Below are positions 16,062-22,155 of a stretch of DNA of 22,155 nucleotides, piece after piece. The translations under genes were made by a program, and so were the position numbers. Numbering within the stretch: position 1 is the stretch's first letter; each line of letters starts with the position of its first letter. The stretch is from contig JBIOJM010000148.1 of the NCBI GenBank assembly GCA_044450785.1, forward strand, positions 1-22,155, read 5' to 3'. The notes below the pieces were generated by a model that saw only the letters and a list, made by a program, of their open reading frames with translations, did no database searches and was not told where the DNA came from. The stretch comes from JBIOJM01 sp044450785 (lineage in GTDB: Bacteria > Planctomycetota > Planctomycetia > Isosphaerales > Isosphaeraceae).

Positions 16062-16784
16062 TCACTCGCCGGGACGCAGGAGCGCCACGCAAAACTGTGA
16101 CGCCGCCGGGTGCGTGTCCATCGGGATCGGCCCCGACTCGGCCAGCACGACGCCGCGCGCGCGATACCAGGCAGCGGTATCGTAACCGTAACGGTTGTAA
16201 CTCGAGTCGGTCTCTTCGTTATGGGCCGCAAACCGGCGTCCCACGCGGAGCAGCTCTCGACGGATTCGGCCGGCAACCTCCGGCGGATTGTGCAAGATCA
16301 CGGCCGAGGTCACGACCATGTCGAACGACTGATCGGGAAATGGCAATCGCTCGCCGCGGCAGAGGATCAGCAAGGCGCCGTGCCCCGGTTGCAGGAAGCC
16401 TCGCGCCCGCGCGAGTTGGGTCGGACTGAAATCGACGCCCGCCAAGGGGACGTCCAGCCGAGACCGGAGCGCCATGAGCAGCTTGCCGTAGCCGCAGCCC
16501 ACTTCCAGGATCGAGGTTGGCCGGTAGGCCGCCAGCCGAAGGGCGATCCATTCCGCGCGCAGACTTCGAGCTTCTTGACCTTCTTGTTCCCGAAAGTAAT
16601 CATCGCCGCCGCGAAGAGTCCAATACTTGCGCGGATCGGCGTATAAAAATCGTCGTTTCCAGCCGGGCCGGCTGCTCAATGATCGCCGGAGGACCTTGTG
16701 CCAGGCATATTCGACTCCGCGGGACCGAAAGGCTCTCCAAACCCGAACGGGCACGACGGGACGAGAGCGGACGATCGGGTCCAT
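16062..16784 (-). CDS. Class I SAM-dependent methyltransferase
   Basis: The 240-residue protein has motif I ILEVGCGYGK (92-101), the post-I acidic residue Asp118 (LAGVDFSP) and a motif IV-like FDMVVTSAVILHNPP near 154-168, as in the methyltransf_11/25 group. Its N-terminal 60 basic residues (e.g. RVWRAFRSRGVEYAWHKVLRRSL) may contact membrane or substrate. ATG 16784 is preceded by GAGAGGA at a 4-nt spacer, better than the open frame to 16913. The gene is the first of a minus-strand group with the GT39-like membrane protein and the CDP-alcohol phosphotransferase. It may therefore methylate a lipid, sugar or polyol intermediate (inference). Confidence 0.85.
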   Translation of the reverse strand: MDPIVRSRPVVPVRVWRAFRSRGVEYAWHKVLRRSLSSRPGWKRRFLYADPRKYWTLRGGDDYFREQEGQEARSLRAEWIALRLAAYRPTSILEVGCGYGKLLMALRSRLDVPLAGVDFSPTQLARARGFLQPGHGALLILCRGERLPFPDQSFDMVVTSAVILHNPPEVAGRIRRELLRVGRRFAAHNEETDSSYNRYGYDTAAWYRARGVVLAESGPIPMDTHPAASQFCVALLRPGE

Positions 16785-16918
16785 GATTTCCTCTCTAGTT
16801 CGAGGGCGACGATCCGTTGCGATCGGGAGTGTACGTGTCCTCCCGGAGACGGTCAAGGCGGCCTCCTCGCTTTCACGCCTCGCATGATCGGCGCGTGCGG
16901 GCAAGAGCCCCAAGTCAC

Positions 16919-16939
16919 GTTGAAAGACTGACTTTCAAC
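16919..16939. repeat. 21-bp inverted repeat in the divergent promoter region
   Basis: GTTGAAAG-ACTGA-CTTTCAAC has perfect 8-bp arms. It sits 135 bp before the methyltransferase start and 171 bp before the plus-strand gene, a usual place for an operator serving divergent genes. No regulator gene is adjacent. Confidence 0.5.
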
Positions 16940-17015
16940 ACCGCGGCGGTCATCCGGGTGAATCCAGATGTCCACTTGCCGTTCAGCTCGGTTTCGCTTC
17001 GATCCCGTTGATTTC

Positions 17016-17021
17016 TATAAT
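17016..17021 (+). promoter_or_regulatory. Candidate -10 box for the DUF2617-like gene
   Basis: TATAAT matches the sigma-70 -10 consensus exactly in a GC-rich region. It lies about 89 nt before the gene start. The -35 position has only a weak match (TTTCGC), so the assignment is tentative. Confidence 0.35.
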
Positions 17022-17109
17022 GGCAGCCGTGATATGATCGACGGCGTGGGTTCGTTCCGAGCACGCACTTTGCTGACTATGGCCGCTCACCGGAAAGGAC
17101 ATGCGGAGT

Positions 17110-17673
17110 ATGGGTGTCGGTTTCGGGCGATCAAGCGTCGCGGACCTGGAGTTCCAGGTATTCAATCGCTCCCTGCATCCCGATTGGTTCACGACGCGCG
17201 AATTCCGGCGCGTCGAACAAACGGGGTGGGAAGCGGACCTCCGAATCATCGAAGGGGGCCACTCGATCGTCTTCCGCTCGGGGTCGGTCCGCCTCACCGA
17301 GATCTTGTCCGGCCCCGAGACGACCCTGCCCGAGCCCGGCCTGCTCTTTCGTTCCCATCTTCGCCGCGAGCGATCCACCCTGCTCCGCCCGGGTGGAACG
17401 ATCGAATATCAGAGCTGCCTCGAGGTGGAGCGCGTCGATGCCGAGATCTTCGCTCATCTCTGCGATGAGATCGCGCTCGACGTTTCCGGGCACTTCCTCG
17501 TTCATCGATTCCATTCGTCGAACCGCCTGGCGCCCCAGCCAATCAGTCATATTCAGATCAACGCACGAGTCCGCGATTTGTCGATCCAGTCGATCCACAC
17601 CTTCCCTGACGAGTGCGCGATCGTCCGGACACAGTCCCTGTTCGAGCTGAACGCTTCTTCCTCGAAACGATGA
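17110..17673 (+). CDS. DUF2617-like family protein
   Basis: The 187-residue soluble protein has no signal peptide or membrane helix. SVADLEFQVFNRSLHPDWF (9-27), GHSIVFRSGSVRLTEIL (50-66), EYQSCLEVERVDAEIFAHLCDEI in parts, and the terminal HTFPDECAIVRTQSLFEL resemble, from memory, the DUF2617 family of planctomycetes and actinobacteria, whose function is unknown. ATG 17110 is preferred: an AAGGA lies 10 nt upstream and the product then begins like family members, whereas ATG 17101 leaves only 1 nt to that site. The protein ends where I would expect the family to end, so it looks complete. It is transcribed divergently from the methyltransferase operon and followed by a long gene-free gap, so it is probably monocistronic. 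Confidence 0.75.
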   Translation: MGVGFGRSSVADLEFQVFNRSLHPDWFTTREFRRVEQTGWEADLRIIEGGHSIVFRSGSVRLTEILSGPETTLPEPGLLFRSHLRRERSTLLRPGGTIEYQSCLEVERVDAEIFAHLCDEIALDVSGHFLVHRFHSSNRLAPQPISHIQINARVRDLSIQSIHTFPDECAIVRTQSLFELNASSSKR

Positions 17674-17952
17674 TCTTCTCGATCAGATCGTCGCGGACCT
17701 GGCAACCCGGGCTGGAATGATCTCCGCCTTCTGGAAGAGGTTGGTCCCTGGCGAGCGCCCGCGCTACTGAGTTGACGTGTGGAGATTTGACTTGTAGAGT
17801 GCCGCGTCGTGCAAGTGGTCGAGGCGTCGTTTCGGCTGCAACGGCCCCCTTCCTGGAGTGACACAGGGCACGATTCCGTACGTCGCAGCGATCCACACGG
17901 TTACGCGAAGTCTGAGATTCGGACGGCGGAAATCGTCCTACTGAAGCTGGGT

Positions 17953-17997
17953 GAGACCGACCCGGCTCGTCGATAAACGGTCAGTCGAGCCGGTCTC
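17953..17997 (+). repeat. Bulged 12-bp inverted repeat
   Basis: GAGACC (17953-17958) and GGCTCG (17964-17969) pair with CGAGCCGGTCTC (17986-17997), leaving a 5-nt bulge and a 16-nt loop. CCTTTG follows. It could terminate plus-strand transcription from the DUF2617-like gene, but the T-run is too short to be sure. Confidence 0.35.
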
Positions 17998-18065
17998 CTT
18001 TGATCTACGACCAGGCCTTCGAGAACGGTTACACGCCTCAACAGTCGATTACGGACGTCGTAGGT

Positions 18066-18079
18066 CCGGCACGTGCCGG
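18066..18079. repeat. 14-bp perfect palindrome
   Basis: CCGGCACGTGCCGG is fully self-complementary with an E-box-like CACGTG centre. It lies in the gene-free region. A dimeric regulator site is possible, but nothing nearby confirms it. Confidence 0.4.
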
Positions 18080-18228
18080 CCGTACTCCGCAAGTTGACCG
18101 GTGTTCAGAAAAACAGAGTCTTGAACTGATCAAATGGATATCGGACGGTGGATTGGCCGCGATCGGCCGCGGTCGATCGAGCGACTGAGCGTCTCTAAAT
18201 CGAGAAAAAGCGTAAAAATTTGTGGGTG

Positions 18229-18308
18229 GTCGCCAGCGGTCCTAAGTGGCGACAGGATCAAGCCCCCGTGGTGTCATAGCCCCGTCGTGAACGGTTTGTT
18301 ACGGGGCT
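18229..18308 (+). other. Two-hairpin leader candidate upstream of the ADP-ribosylglycohydrolase gene
   Basis: The first stem is GTCGCCA (18229-18235) with TGGCGAC (18247-18253), with an 11-nt loop. The second is AGCCCCGT (18278-18285) with ACGGGGCT (18301-18308), with a 15-nt loop. An A/T-rich tract precedes them and AAAAAA follows at 18316-18321. They could be a 5' leader structure or a small RNA. No known riboswitch core was recognised. Confidence 0.35.
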
Positions 18309-18431
18309 GAGCGACAAAAAACGGTTGGCGTGGTCAGGCCAGGCGGTTATCTTGCGATGCGTCAGGACGGTTGAAGGTCACCCCCGGTGATGCGGGTGTG
18401 TGCGAATTGGCATCCGAGGAGCACTGCCACG

Positions 18432-19616
18432 ATGCCTCATCTGTTTCGGGTTGACCGCGTGCGAGGGTGTTTGTTGGGACTGGCGGTGGGGGACGCGCTC
18501 GGCGCCCCGCTGGAGGGGCTGAGCTCGCAGCAGATTCGAACGCACTACGGTCGCGTGAGGAATTACGTGGACGGCGTGCAGGCATGGAAGCGCAAGCCGT
18601 ACCGCTGGCGGATGCGCGGGCTGTATTCGGATGATACGCAGCAAGCCCTGGCGGTCTCTGACGTCCTGCTCGATTTTCGACGGGTGGATCAGGAGCGGCT
18701 GGCGGATCTTTACCTGGGGCTGATGACGCCGAAGGGTTCGTTCGTGGGGGCGCACCGGGGAATCGGCCGCAGTTTTCGCCAGGTGCTGGCCGCGCTCGAG
18801 CGGCGAGTTCCCGCGCACTTGACCGGCCAGCCGACGGCGGGCATCGGCGCGGCGATGCGGATTGCGCCCGTCCCGCTCTACTTCGGGGAAGAAATCGGGG
18901 CGATGTTCGAGTCGGCCATGGCAGCGAGTCTGATGACTCATCGCGACATCCGCAGCTTGAGCGGCGCCCTGGCGGTCGCCCATGCGGTCCGCCGCCTCGC
19001 CGCCGGCGAGCCGCGCGATCCCAGCTTGCTTTTCCGCGTCGCATCCGACCTCGTCAAGGACGAGGAACGGATCGCCGCCTCTTTTGGCGACGTCGTGCTC
19101 AAACTCGACAGGCATGCGCGCTGTCTGTCGCGTGCCATTGCCAACGCCGAGTCCGTGCTCGAGCTGCCACCTGACCGAGCGCTGGCCGGTCTCGTCGACG
19201 AGGCCAATCGCCACGGGGCCGAACCGGTCTGCAAACGCCCCACCATGGGCTTCCCGCCGGCCTGTATCCCCACCTGCCTCTACCTGCTGCTGACGACGGC
19301 CTCCTTCGAGGAAGCCGTCACTGAAGTCGTTAACCTCGGAGGAGATACCGACACCACAGGCGCGATTCTCGGGGCCATGGCCGGTGCCTGTTACGGCGTC
19401 GACGCCATCCCCACACGCTGGCTCGACGGCCTGCAGAATCGCGACGGCATCGAGGCTCGCGCGATCGCGCTGGCGCAGCGATCGACCCGCGGCCTGCACA
19501 TCCCTGACCTGATCGCAACCGAGCAAGCACTCAGTCGCAAGGAAGGCGAAAGCTTCGAGCCGTTCGCCTCGGTCGGCCGGGACGTCGACGACCGGGGTGC
19601 GAACCACGTCCTCTGA
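18432..19616 (+). CDS. ADP-ribosylglycohydrolase family protein
   Basis: The 394-residue protein opens with RVRGCLLGLAVGDALGAPLEG. It has the metal-binding YSDDTQQ (Asp67, Asp68, Thr69) and the C-terminal NLGGDTDTTGAILGAMAGA (Asp305, Asp307, Thr308). These two sites hold the paired Mg ions of the ARH/DraG fold (PF03747), which removes ADP-ribose from proteins or related ADP-ribosyl compounds. All expected metal ligands visible to me are present. Residues 355-394 form a polar tail outside the domain. ATG 18432 is preferred over 18387 because the conserved domain begins at once and GAGGAG lies 10 nt upstream. No ADP-ribosyltransferase or nitrogenase gene is adjacent, so the substrate is open. 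Confidence 0.9.
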   Translation: MPHLFRVDRVRGCLLGLAVGDALGAPLEGLSSQQIRTHYGRVRNYVDGVQAWKRKPYRWRMRGLYSDDTQQALAVSDVLLDFRRVDQERLADLYLGLMTPKGSFVGAHRGIGRSFRQVLAALERRVPAHLTGQPTAGIGAAMRIAPVPLYFGEEIGAMFESAMAASLMTHRDIRSLSGALAVAHAVRRLAAGEPRDPSLLFRVASDLVKDEERIAASFGDVVLKLDRHARCLSRAIANAESVLELPPDRALAGLVDEANRHGAEPVCKRPTMGFPPACIPTCLYLLLTTASFEEAVTEVVNLGGDTDTTGAILGAMAGACYGVDAIPTRWLDGLQNRDGIEARAIALAQRSTRGLHIPDLIATEQALSRKEGESFEPFASVGRDVDDRGANHVL

Positions 19617-19918
19617 CGATTCGTCGTCCCGGATTGGTCCTTGGTCCTTCGTCCTTGGTCCTTAGTCCTCTGTCCTTGGTGCCTGGCCCCGACTTTAGAG
19701 ACTAATGACTAATGACTGCGGGCTCGATGCTGCGATGCCTCGCACTCTTTTCGCGACTCGCATCTTGAGGTAAAATTTGAGAGGAAGACGCGGACCCGCG
19801 CCAGGTCGAACGACGGCCGGCTTGGCCTTGTTTCGTTGCGTGCGGCGGGCGGTCCACGACATCATCGGCTAGGCCGCCGCCTTCACTCGCGCCGGCCAAT
19901 CTGGGAGACTGCTCGGAG
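19617..19918. other. Intergenic region with heptamer repeats and a candidate promoter
   Basis: This 302-bp gap follows the ADP-ribosylglycohydrolase gene. The heptamer tract occupies 19634-19717. TAAAAT at 19771-19776, in an A/T-rich patch, is a possible -10 box for the TPR gene, with a weak -35. No gene was found here. Confidence 0.55.
19634..19717. repeat. Degenerate heptamer tandem repeat
   Basis: Units run TTGGTCC, TTGGTCC, TTCGTCC, TTGGTCC, TTAGTCC, TCTGTCC and then TTGGTGCC, in exact 7-bp register from 19634 to 19675. After 17 bp comes GACTAAT, GACTAAT, GACT (19700-19717), also with 7-bp period. GACTAA is the reverse complement of the TTAGTC part of the first tract. Similar heptamer tracts (STRR) are known from cyanobacteria. 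Confidence 0.8.
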
Positions 19919-20443
19919 ATGAGTCGGATCAGTCTCGACCAAATCCGGAAGCAACTCGACGAGGCCGAGGGCTATCTGATGCTCGACCTTCCTCGTCGTT
20001 CTCTCCAGATTCTCGACAGCCGGCCGGACTGGCTGACCATGCAGTTCGAGGCGAGCTTCTTGAGGGGAGAGGCCCTGCGCAGCCTGAAGCACTATCGCGA
20101 GGCACTGAGACCGCTCGAGATCGCCGCGAGACTGCGTCCCGCCGATATTCGCGTCGCCCTTGCGCTCGGCTGGTGCTACAAGCGGACGAACCGGCTCGCC
20201 CAGGCGATCGACTCGCTCGACCGCTCGTTACGCGAGCATCCCGACGAGCCCCTTTTACACTACAACTTGGCGTGCTACTGGAGCCTCGCGGGTAACGGCT
20301 CCAAGGCCCTCGATGAACTCTCGGCCGCGCTCGATCTCGACCCCGGTCTTCGCTCGCTGATCGTCGCGGAGTCCGATTTCAATCAACTTCGCGGCAACCC
20401 CGAATTCCAACGCCTGGTTCTGGGGCGCGCACCGCAGACATGA
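19919..20443 (+). CDS. Tetratricopeptide repeat protein
   Basis: The 174-residue soluble protein has three consecutive 34-residue TPR units at 44-77, 78-111 and 112-145. They show the usual spacing of small residues: LRGEALRSLKHYREAL, LGWCYKRTNRLAQAI and LACYWSLAGNGSKAL. Residues 1-43 form an additional helical pair. The tail DPGLRSLIVAESDFNQLRGNPEF is the common end of TPR proteins in this group. There is no signal peptide, so it is probably cytoplasmic and mediates protein contacts. The partner is unknown. ATG 19919 is the only good start. The gene converges with the small gene ending at 20472. Confidence 0.85.
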   Translation: MSRISLDQIRKQLDEAEGYLMLDLPRRSLQILDSRPDWLTMQFEASFLRGEALRSLKHYREALRPLEIAARLRPADIRVALALGWCYKRTNRLAQAIDSLDRSLREHPDEPLLHYNLACYWSLAGNGSKALDELSAALDLDPGLRSLIVAESDFNQLRGNPEFQRLVLGRAPQT

Positions 20444-20471
20444 TCGCGAGGCGAAACGCGAGACGGACGTC

Positions 20472-20804
20472 TCAGGTTTGGTCGAGAATTCGCTGCGTGA
20501 TCTCGCGTTCGCAGACCTTGCACCATTTCCAGCGGTGGTGCCCGATCAGCTCATCGAGATGCTTCAAGGCCACCCTCACGGAGCGAAACCAAATCTTCGT
20601 CTCGTTGTCGCCGACTTTCTCCAGTTTCGGGCAACGGGCAAAGTGCAACAAATTGGAAGGCGAGCGAACAGAATGGGGCTTGCCGTTGGCTTCCGTGACC
20701 GTCCCATGGAAAATGAATCCCACGGCTTCCAGCCGCGTCTCAACGAATTCCTCGGTTGATTCGAGGCTACGTACCGCAGCAGGTGACTTTTGTTGGAGCG
20801 GCAT
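20472..20804 (-). CDS. Small hypothetical protein with putative HxxxC...CxxC zinc site
   Basis: I do not recognise this 110-residue protein. It carries His54 and Cys58 in LLHFARCPKLEKV, and Cys95 and Cys98 in KWCKVCEREI. This pattern and the intervening KVGDNETKIWFRSVRVAL resemble in layout the Ada-type or nuclease-tail zinc modules (H/C...C, then CxxC). Zinc binding is an inference. The N-terminal 50 residues are polar without a signal peptide. ATG 20804 has GGGAAA 6 nt upstream. Base composition is less GC-rich than in neighbours, and the opposite-strand frame over the same bases has no protein-like features. Its stop is 28 nt from the convergent TPR gene. Confidence 0.55.
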   Translation of the reverse strand: MPLQQKSPAAVRSLESTEEFVETRLEAVGFIFHGTVTEANGKPHSVRSPSNLLHFARCPKLEKVGDNETKIWFRSVRVALKHLDELIGHHRWKWCKVCEREITQRILDQT

Positions 20805-21004
20805 GAATGTTTCCCGAATCGATCGACTTTCTATGTTTGAAGCATAAAAGATAATTTAACCAAAAGTTCGCGCGCCTGCAAGATGAAGACGGCCGGAAGT
20901 TCTTCGTTGCCTTCCCGGTTGAACCGCGGTCCTTCCGGCAGAGGCGAGTGGACACGAGTACCCGATCGCGACCCGATCGTCGCCTCCCTGGAGGGTGGTG
21001 CCCC
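20805..21004. other. Divergent intergenic region
   Basis: The 200-bp gap separates the small minus-strand gene from the UbiB-like gene. An A/T-rich stretch at about 20828-20870 contrasts with the surroundings and is a likely promoter zone, but no box pair with proper spacing was found. GGAGGGTGG at 20990-20998 is the ribosome binding site for the GTG at 21005. Confidence 0.5.
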
Positions 21005-22155
21005 GTGATTCGAGAAACGGTCAGCCATCTTCGAGACCTGCCGCGCTATCGGCAGATCCTGACCTCCCTGGTGCGCTATGGTTATCAGGATGTGGTCGCT
21101 GCGCTCCATCTGGAAGGGATCGTTCGCCCGATCGAGCGGGTTGCGCTGGGCAACGAGGTTCCCCCACAAGACCGGCCGCGGCGGCTTCGCCTCATCTGCG
21201 AAGACCTGGGACCGACGTTCGTGAAGCTCGGACAACTGCTCAGCTCCCGGCCGGACCTGCTCCCGGAGGCCTACACGAATGAACTGGCGTGTTTGCGTGA
21301 TGAAGTACGCCCGTTTCCTTACAGCCAGGTCGAGACGATCTTGCGCGCGGAATACGGGCGACCGCTCTCGGAGGTTTTTGCTTCGGTCGAGGAGACGCCG
21401 GTGGCTTCCGCCTCGATCTCTCAAGTCCATCGCGTCGTCTTGCTCGACGGCCGGATCGCCGCGTTGAAAGTGCAGCGGCCGGACCTCGCCAAGGTGATCC
21501 AGGCCGACCTGGACATCATCAAGAACCTCGCCCAACTGGTGGAGCGCCGGCTACCCAACCTGGCGGTCTACAAGCCGCTCGGTCTGGCTCGCGAATTCGA
21601 GCGCACGATCAAGCGGGAGCTCGACTTCTCGACCGAGCGCCGGACGATGCAACGCTGTCGAATCCAGTTCGCGGACGATCCGACCGCGCATGTTCCTCTC
21701 GTCCTCGAGGAACTGTCGACACCGCGTGTCATCGCGATGGAATTCATCGAGGGCGTCTCGATCAACGATCTGGAAGGGATCCGCCGGATGAACGCCGTGC
21801 CGGAAAAGGTCGCCGCCACGGGCGCGCGGATCCTGCTCAAGCAAGTCTTCGAATTCGGTTTCTTCCACGCGGACCCGCATCCCGGAAATCTCCGGGTCTT
21901 GCCGGGCGGAGTCATCGCCCCGCTGGATTACGGCATGTTCGGTCATCTCGATGAACGGACCCGAGAGCGGATCGCCGGTCTCTTGGGCGGACTTCTGGCC
22001 CAGGATTCCGACCGCGTGATCCGGGCACTGGAATCGCTCGATGTCCGGCGCGAGCATGGCGACTCTCGCAGCTTTCGCCGTGACATCGGCGAGCTGGTCT
22101 CGTCCTACTCCGAGCTGACGCTCGACAGGATCGACCTGGGTGTTCTGCTCCGTGA
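21005..22155 (+). CDS. UbiB/AarF/ABC1 family atypical kinase (5' part, cut by window end)
   Basis: The first 383 codons run to the window edge without a stop. Motifs in order are the KxGQ motif TFVKLGQLLSSRPDLLP (Lys74-Gln77), the A-rich loop VASASISQVH (133-142), the invariant Lys155 (AALKVQRP), ELDFSTE (Glu205, Asp207), the catalytic HADPHPGN (Asp290, Asn295) and the metal-binding DYG (Asp308). This is the ABC1/ADCK family, which supports quinone biosynthesis or membrane lipid homeostasis through an unusual ATPase activity. Membrane helices would be expected in the missing C-terminus. The start is GTG 21005, preceded by GGAGGGTGG at a suitable distance; no ATG lies upstream in frame. No ubiquinone or menaquinone gene is adjacent. 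Confidence 0.92.
   Translation, partial: MIRETVSHLRDLPRYRQILTSLVRYGYQDVVAALHLEGIVRPIERVALGNEVPPQDRPRRLRLICEDLGPTFVKLGQLLSSRPDLLPEAYTNELACLRDEVRPFPYSQVETILRAEYGRPLSEVFASVEETPVASASISQVHRVVLLDGRIAALKVQRPDLAKVIQADLDIIKNLAQLVERRLPNLAVYKPLGLAREFERTIKRELDFSTERRTMQRCRIQFADDPTAHVPLVLEELSTPRVIAMEFIEGVSINDLEGIRRMNAVPEKVAATGARILLKQVFEFGFFHADPHPGNLRVLPGGVIAPLDYGMFGHLDERTRERIAGLLGGLLAQDSDRVIRALESLDVRREHGDSRSFRRDIGELVSSYSELTLDRIDLGVLLR

Larger units (their letters stand above)
16785..17109. other. Divergent intergenic region
   Basis: This 325-bp gap separates the minus-strand methyltransferase operon from the plus-strand DUF2617-like gene. It should hold both promoters. It contains a 21-bp inverted repeat at 16919-16939 and a TATAAT box at 17016-17021. 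The short open frames here have no family resemblance. Confidence 0.7.
17674..18431. other. 758-bp gene-free region rich in inverted repeats
   Basis: No convincing gene was found. Open frames here are short (the longest about 60-110 codons) and without recognisable motifs. Structured segments are a bulged inverted repeat at 17953-17997 (GAGACC/GGCTCG against CGAGCCGGTCTC), a perfect 14-bp palindrome at 18066-18079, a 7-bp stem at 18229-18253 and an 8-bp stem at 18278-18308. An A/T-rich stretch at about 18195-18221 stands out from the GC-rich surroundings and could be part of a promoter for the ADP-ribosylglycohydrolase gene. Confidence 0.6.

Noticed and set aside
13957..16092. A 711-codon minus-strand open frame overlapping the GT39-like gene
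   Set aside because: It is another frame of the same DNA, rich in Arg, Ala and Gly, and lacks the hydrophobic helices seen in the chosen frame.
14151..16100. A 649-codon plus-strand open frame
   Set aside because: It is antisense to the GT39-like membrane protein. Its composition is rich in Arg, Gln and Glu with no domain, typical of a shadow frame.
17672..17770. Frameshifted C-terminal extension of the DUF2617-like protein
   Set aside because: The annotated protein already ends at the expected QSLFEL-type terminus, so the downstream peptide is more likely chance or an unrelated remnant.
18000..18188. 62-codon plus-strand open frame in the gene-free region
   Set aside because: No ribosome binding site, no recognisable motif and it spans the 14-bp palindrome.
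19634..19717. CRISPR or origin iterons
   Set aside because: Heptamer units without spacers, no DnaA boxes and no replication gene nearby.
20460..20473. Small hairpin GAGACG-GA-CGTCTC between the convergent TPR and small zinc-protein genes as a bidirectional terminator
   Set aside because: The 2-nt loop is too tight, no T-run follows on either strand and it overlaps the stop codon of the small gene.

Overview
The window reads as chromosomal DNA of a high-GC planctomycete, most likely of the Isosphaerales/Isosphaeraceae type. This is an inference from the GC-rich codon use, the secreted alpha/alpha-toroid and TlpA-like proteins, a DUF2617-like gene, and palindromic repeats that I associate with planctomycete genomes. 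No rRNA, tRNA or CRISPR array was seen. One short interspersed repeat with large terminal inverted repeats is present, but there is no transposase.

Layout. (1) 1-4115, plus strand: two exported proteins in tandem. The first is an alpha/alpha-toroid (prenyltransferase/squalene-oxidase-repeat-like) protein. The second is a 984-residue protein with several small beta-rich repeats and a C-terminal thioredoxin domain (WCGPC). (2) 4119-5232: a class-3 lipase on the minus strand, a triple-hairpin repeat upstream of it, and a good rho-independent terminator closing the next operon. (3) 5202-10320, minus strand: a tight operon transcribed in the order Gfo/Idh/MocA oxidoreductase, PAS histidine kinase, xylose-isomerase-like TIM-barrel enzyme, fused two-domain ABC permease. 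Junctions are 7 nt, 36 nt and a 4-nt TTGA overlap. This looks like a sugar or polyol (inositol-like) utilisation or sensing unit, without its own ATPase, binding protein or response regulator. (4) 10601-16784, minus strand: methyltransferase, large ArnT/GT39-like membrane protein, CDP-alcohol phosphotransferase (ATGA overlap) and a GH9 glycosidase 35 nt further on. This is a plausible envelope glycolipid/phospholipid unit.

(5) 16785-22155, mostly plus strand: a DUF2617-like protein, a 758-bp gene-free stretch rich in inverted repeats, an ADP-ribosylglycohydrolase-family protein, a heptamer-repeat tract, a three-TPR protein, a small minus-strand protein with an HxxxC...CxxC putative zinc site, and the 5' part of a UbiB/AarF/ABC1 atypical kinase cut by the window end.

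The most striking observation is a 150-bp (exactly 50-codon) element with perfect 33-bp inverted ends and three 33-bp internal repeats. It sits in frame inside the GT39-like membrane protein gene, and a 28-bp identical copy of its unit opens the window in front of the toroid gene. It resembles in concept the Rickettsia palindromic elements that insert into coding sequence.
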